Positions 13,977 through 16,965 of a stretch of DNA of 16,965 nucleotides are shown piece by piece. The notes below the pieces were generated by a model. It did not search any database and had not been told where the DNA came from. It saw only the letters and a program-made list of their open reading frames with translations. How positions within the stretch are numbered: the stretch's first letter is position 1; each line of letters begins with the position of its first letter. The position numbers and the translations under genes were made by a program. Source of the DNA: JBDSKH01 sp050245915 (GTDB lineage: Bacteria > Actinomycetota > Actinomycetes > Actinomycetales > Microbacteriaceae); assembly GCA_050245915.1 (NCBI GenBank), contig JBFWWZ010000051.1, forward strand, positions 1 through 16,965, in the 5' to 3' direction.

Positions 13977-14027
13977 GGGAGCCGGTTGCGGACTCGGAGG
14001 CAGTCCGACCTGATGAAAGAGGACCCC

Positions 14028-14585
14028 ATGGCAGATCTCAATGCCCTGCTCGACCAGATCCCGATCGGCGACATCGCCAAGCAGCTCGGGATCGACGAGG
14101 ACGTCGCGGAAGCGGCCGTCAAGCAGGTGCTCCCCGGACTCGTGGGAGGCCTCGCCGCGAACGCCAAGCGCGACGACAAGAGCGCCGAGATGCTCACCAA
14201 CACCCTGAAGCACCACCGCGGCACCGCGAAGTCCGTCAAGGACGTCGACGTCGAAGACGGCAAGAAGATCGTGAAGAACGTCTTCGGCGCCAACGAGGAC
14301 GCGGTCGTCACCAAGCTCGCCGGGGCCAGCACCAAGAGCGACGTCACCGGCGACATCATCAAGCAGGTACTGCCGATCGTCGCCCCGATCGTGCTGTCGT
14401 GGCTCGCCAGCCAGTTCCTCGGCGGCGGCAAGGAGGAGGCCGCGGCGCCCAAGGAGGAGCCGAAGGAGACCTCGTCGTCGTCGGGCGGCATCGGCGATCT
14501 GCTCGGCGGCCTGCTGTCGAGCCCGCAGGGCCAGGAGATCGCGGGCGACCTGCTCGGCGGTCTGTTGGGTGCCGGCAAGAAGTAG
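14028..14585 (+). CDS. DUF937 domain protein
   Basis: 185 residues, soluble except for one moderately hydrophobic stretch (VLPIVAPIVLSWLASQFLGGG, written as VLPIVAPIVLSW and LASQFLGGG, about 112-132). The N-terminus MADLNALLDQIPIGDIAKQLG and the pattern AVKQVLPGLVGGLAANA followed by a second IIKQVLPIVAPIV helix pair are typical of DUF937 (YidB-like) proteins, whose function is unknown. The C-terminus is an acidic Lys/Glu and Ser linker, then Gly/Leu-rich repeats (GDLLGGLL occurs near 155 and again near 175). The ATG at 14028 is chosen because GAGG lies five bases upstream and the family begins with MADLN; an in-frame ATG at 14013 is the alternative. It is convergent to pheT and divergent from the arg operon. 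Confidence 0.88.
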   Translation: MADLNALLDQIPIGDIAKQLGIDEDVAEAAVKQVLPGLVGGLAANAKRDDKSAEMLTNTLKHHRGTAKSVKDVDVEDGKKIVKNVFGANEDAVVTKLAGASTKSDVTGDIIKQVLPIVAPIVLSWLASQFLGGGKEEAAAPKEEPKETSSSSGGIGDLLGGLLSSPQGQEIAGDLLGGLLGAGKK

Positions 14586-14596
14586 CGCGTAACGCC

Positions 14597-14666
14597 CGAA
14601 ACGGGGCGAGTTCGGACGGGACGGGCGACCACGGTCGACCGGAACCGCCGGACTCGCCCCGTTTCG
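14597..14666. terminator. Long inverted repeat between convergent DUF937 and pheT ends
   Basis: Perfect 15-bp arms (CGAAACGGGGCGAGT at 14597-14611, its complement at 14652-14666), extended inward by a T.G pair and three more pairs (14612-14615 with 14648-14651), loop about 32 nt with a smaller hairpin possible (CGAC/GTCG). It lies 12 bases past the DUF937 stop and 19 bases past the pheT stop, so a bidirectional terminator is likely. Neither strand has a U-tract after the stem. It may instead be a dispersed palindromic repeat. Confidence 0.6.
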
Positions 14667-14684
14667 CGTCTTGTGCGGTCGGCC

Positions 14685-16965
14685 CTACTCGCGGACGGTC
14701 GCCCCGAAGCGCTCGGCCGCGAGGGCGGCGCCGGCGAGCTTCGCCTCCGACGCCTCCGCCGCGGTGAGCGTGCGGTCGGGGGCCCGGAACCGCAGCGCCA
14801 GCGTGATCGACTTGCTGCCCTCCGGGATACCCGCTCCGCGGTAGTCGTCGACCAGGCGGGCGTGCTCGAGCAGCTCCCCCGCGCCCTCGACGACCGCGGC
14901 GAGCACGTCACCGGCCGGGATGCCGACGGGGACCACCAGCGAGAGGTCCTGCGTCGCGGCCGGGAGCGTACCGATCGGCGTCGCCGCGATCTCCGTTGCC
15001 CCGAGCTCGATGAGCGCATCGAGATCGAGCTCCACGAGGGCGACGGTGCGGGGAAGGTCGAGCTCCGCCGCGAGAGACGGGAGCAGTTCGCCTGCGACAC
15101 CGACGACGCGGTCCCCCACCGAGATGGACGCCGTGCGACCCGGGTGCAGAGCGGGATGCGACCCCTGCACGATCGCGGGCGTCACGGCGAGGGCGAGCCC
15201 GAGTTGCCTGACCACGTCGAGCGAGTCGCTCAGCCCGGCCGGCACGGCGACGGCGCCCGGCTGCTTCGGCGCGGCGTCTCCGAGGAAGAGCGCCGCCACC
15301 CTCCAGGCCTGCGGCGGGATGCCGGCGGCGAGCTTCGCGAGGGTCGCCTCATCGGGGCGTGCCGCGCCCAGCGGGATGAAATCGGTCCCGGGGGCGACAC
15401 CCGGCTCGGGACGGAACACCGTTCCGATCTCGAACAGCGCCAGGTCCGTGAGGCCGCGCGACAGGTTGCGGCGCGCCGCGTCGAGCAAGCCGGGCAGCAG
15501 GGTGCGGCGGAGGTGCGCCGCCTGCGGATCGAGGGCGTTCGCGAGCACGATCGACGCCGCACCCGGTTCGAACCGCTCCACGGTGGCGGCGGAGACGAAC
15601 GGGTAGTTCAGCACCTCGGTGGCGCCGGCGGCGGCGAGGGTCTGCGCCGCCCGGCGGCGGGCCTGCTGGGCGCGGGTGAGTCCGCGACCCGGAGGGGCGA
15701 CCGGCAGGATCGACGGGATCTCGTGGTACCCGGTGATGCGGGCGATCTCCTCGACCAGGGTGGGTCCGTCGACCAGGTCGGGCCGCCAGGTCGGCGGCGT
15801 CACCGTCGCGACCTCGCCCGCCACCGCCACGGTGCAGCCGATCAGCTCGAGCGTCGACACGACCTGGTCACGGTTGTAGTCGACCCCCACCAGCGACGCG
15901 GGGAGGGTCAGCGGCATCGTGATCGGCTCGGGCGCTGTCGAACGGTCGATGTACGCGCCGGCCTGATCGGCGGTGCCGCCGGCCAGGTCGACCAGCAGCT
16001 GCACGACGCGCGCCGCCGCGACCCGCGACATCCGCGGGTCGACACCGCGCTCGTAGCGCTTCGCGGCCTCGCTCGGCAGTTTGTGCCGGCGCACCGTGCG
16101 GGCGATCGACACCGGATCCCAGATCGCCGCCTCCACCAGTACGTCGGTGGTCGTCGACGACAGCTCGGTCGAGGCGCCGCCCATCACGCCGCCCATGCCG
16201 ATCGGCCCCGAGTCGTCGGTGACGACCATGTCGGCCGGGTCGAGCGTGCGCACGGTGCCGTCGAGGGTCTCGAGCTTCTCGCCCTTCTTCGCGCGGCGCA
16301 CCACCATCGGTCCCTGCACCTTGGCGAGGTCGTATCCGTGGATCGGCTGCCCGAGCTCGAGCATCGTGTAGTTGGTGATGTCGACGGCGAGCGAGATCGA
16401 CCGGATGCCGGCCAGGCGCAGCCGGGATGCCATCCACGGCGGCGTGGGCCGGGTCGCGTCGATCCCGCGCACGATGCGCCCCGTGAAGACGGTGCAGCCG
16501 TCCCGCCCGCGGATCGGGGCGTCGTCGACGATCGTGACGTCGTATCCGGTCGCGTCGACCACCTCGACCGCGTCCGCCGGATCGCGGAAGGCGGCACCCG
16601 TCGAGTGCGAGTACTCTCGCGCGATGCCGCGGATCGAGAACGCGTAGCCGCGGTCGGGTGTGACGTTGACCTCGACGGCGGCGTCGTTCAGGCCGAGCAG
16701 CTCGATCGCGTCGGTGCCCACGGGGGCGTCGAGCCCGAGGTCGGCGAGCCGCAGGATGCCGTCGTGCTCATCGCCCATGCCGAGCTCGCGCTGGGAGGCG
16801 ATCATGCCATCCGAGGTGTGTCCGTAGGTCTTGCGCGCCGCGATCGGGAACGGACCCGGCAGAACGGCGCCGGGCAGCGTCACGACGACCTTGTCACCGG
16901 CGGCGAAGTTGTGGGCGCCGCAGACGATGCCGCGGGGCCCAAATAAATATCGGCGACGCCGAGCC
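14685..16965 (-). CDS. pheT: Phenylalanyl-tRNA synthetase beta subunit (5' end outside window)
   Basis: Beta chain of the alpha2-beta2 enzyme that charges tRNA-Phe. The frame is open to the right edge; about 750 codons are present, and the N-terminal start (roughly 70-100 residues) is missing. Counting from the in-frame GTG at 16883, the order is: the end of the tRNA-binding OB domain, preceded by GIVCGAHNFAAGDKVVV and including GHTSDGMIASQRELGMG (21-37); the B3/B4 editing region (about 120-285), with DITNYTMLELGQPIHGYD; the B5 domain (about 325-395), with LVEEIARITGYHEIP; the catalytic-like core; and the ferredoxin-fold anticodon-binding domain (last 90 or so, TQDLSLVVPV to RFGATVRE). The GTG at 16883 is internal, not the true start. 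The last few codons near the edge do not look like PheT. pheST just upstream of argC is common in actinobacteria. Confidence 0.95.
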   Translation of the reverse strand, partial: ARRRRYLFGPRGIVCGAHNFAAGDKVVVTLPGAVLPGPFPIAARKTYGHTSDGMIASQRELGMGDEHDGILRLADLGLDAPVGTDAIELLGLNDAAVEVNVTPDRGYAFSIRGIAREYSHSTGAAFRDPADAVEVVDATGYDVTIVDDAPIRGRDGCTVFTGRIVRGIDATRPTPPWMASRLRLAGIRSISLAVDITNYTMLELGQPIHGYDLAKVQGPMVVRRAKKGEKLETLDGTVRTLDPADMVVTDDSGPIGMGGVMGGASTELSSTTTDVLVEAAIWDPVSIARTVRRHKLPSEAAKRYERGVDPRMSRVAAARVVQLLVDLAGGTADQAGAYIDRSTAPEPITMPLTLPASLVGVDYNRDQVVSTLELIGCTVAVAGEVATVTPPTWRPDLVDGPTLVEEIARITGYHEIPSILPVAPPGRGLTRAQQARRRAAQTLAAAGATEVLNYPFVSAATVERFEPGAASIVLANALDPQAAHLRRTLLPGLLDAARRNLSRGLTDLALFEIGTVFRPEPGVAPGTDFIPLGAARPDEATLAKLAAGIPPQAWRVAALFLGDAAPKQPGAVAVPAGLSDSLDVVRQLGLALAVTPAIVQGSHPALHPGRTASISVGDRVVGVAGELLPSLAAELDLPRTVALVELDLDALIELGATEIAATPIGTLPAATQDLSLVVPVGIPAGDVLAAVVEGAGELLEHARLVDDYRGAGIPEGSKSITLALRFRAPDRTLTAAEASEAKLAGAALAAERFGATVRE
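16941..16965. other. AT-run and non-homologous sequence at window edge
   Basis: AAATAAATAT (16941-16950) is the only such AT-rich run in a very GC-rich gene. It lies in the pheT frame where the family has an acidic or polar linker before RGIVCGAHN. Here it reads RRRRYLFGP, which does not resemble PheT. It is probably a contig-end or assembly artefact. Confidence 0.45.

Noticed and set aside
13770..14027. ArgR operator upstream of argC
   Set aside because: Looked for paired TGCATA, TGAAT/ATTCA or similar AT-rich half-sites on both strands; the region is GC-rich and none is present.
13986..14027. Upstream start for the DUF937 gene at 13986 (GTG)
   Set aside because: The added residues (MRTRRQSDLMKEDP) do not match the family start. 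GAGG is correctly spaced for the ATG at 14028, and the likely transcript start lies near 13983.
14673..16946. Very long open frame on the plus strand opposite pheT (over 750 codons)
   Set aside because: Arg/Gly/Asp-rich low-quality translation that mirrors the codons of pheT; long antisense frames are expected in GC-rich coding DNA, and no ribosome site or domain is seen.
1..16965. CRISPR arrays, tRNA/rRNA genes, insertion sequences, integrases or attachment sites
   Set aside because: None seen: no regularly spaced direct repeats, no transposase or integrase motifs, and no tRNA-like cloverleaf recognised by eye.

Overview
The window is high-GC DNA (by eye around 70%). Two features point to an actinobacterium, most likely Microbacteriaceae and probably Microbacterium-like: promoters that are little more than a TANNNT -10 box with leaderless or near-leaderless starts, and the arrangement pheT - argCJBDF - argGH - tyrS, with DUF2207, DUF937 and DUF6264-like proteins between. 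The genus is an inference from gene content; no rRNA is present.

The backbone lies on the minus strand. Read in its own direction it runs: pheT (5' end outside the window), argC-argJ-argB-argD-argF, argG-argH-mpg, tyrS, and the start of a Pro/Ala-rich protein. This is the usual actinobacterial order pheST - argCJBDF(R)GH - tyrS. It is interrupted at three places by plus-strand genes: a DUF937 gene between pheT and argC, a small DUF6264-like membrane protein where argR would be expected between argF and argG, and a SatD-like/DUF3307-like pair plus a DUF2207 protein between mpg and tyrS. The arg genes cover every step from N-acetylglutamate to arginine, with ArgJ recycling the acetyl group. All six internal junctions of the two arg blocks (C/J, J/B, B/D, D/F, G/H, H/mpg) are 4-bp start/stop overlaps, so the genes are probably translationally coupled.

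The most interesting element is the 5' leader of argC (13770-13942). It contains an unlisted 28-codon ORF (13935 to 13849) that starts with GTG seven bases after a TAGGGT -10 box. Eight of its 28 residues are arginine, six of them within codons 14-21. The downstream leader can form two mutually exclusive folds. One is a two-part stem that buries the argC Shine-Dalgarno (GAAGGT). The other is an 8-bp pairing from the end of the Arg region that would break that stem. A further hairpin inside the Arg region competes with the 8-bp pairing. This has the layout of an arginine-sensing translational attenuator. It sits in a cluster that has no argR at its usual position, and no ArgR-type operator was found. 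Because the downstream genes are coupled, control of argC initiation alone could set the output of five genes.

The other regulatory features are three compact divergent promoters (tyrS/DUF2207, argG/DUF6264-like, arg leader/DUF937), in one of which the two -10 boxes overlap. There is also a near-perfect 22-bp palindrome over the promoter of the SatD-like gene, which encodes an HTH protein and may bind it. Convergent ends are very tight (argF/DUF6264-like 5 bp apart; mpg and the membrane gene overlap by 26 bp), except between DUF937 and pheT, where a long perfect inverted repeat lies. The last 25 bases of the window look foreign to pheT and may be a contig-end artefact. There is no gene-free stretch longer than 300 bases, and no tRNA, rRNA, CRISPR or transposon was recognised.
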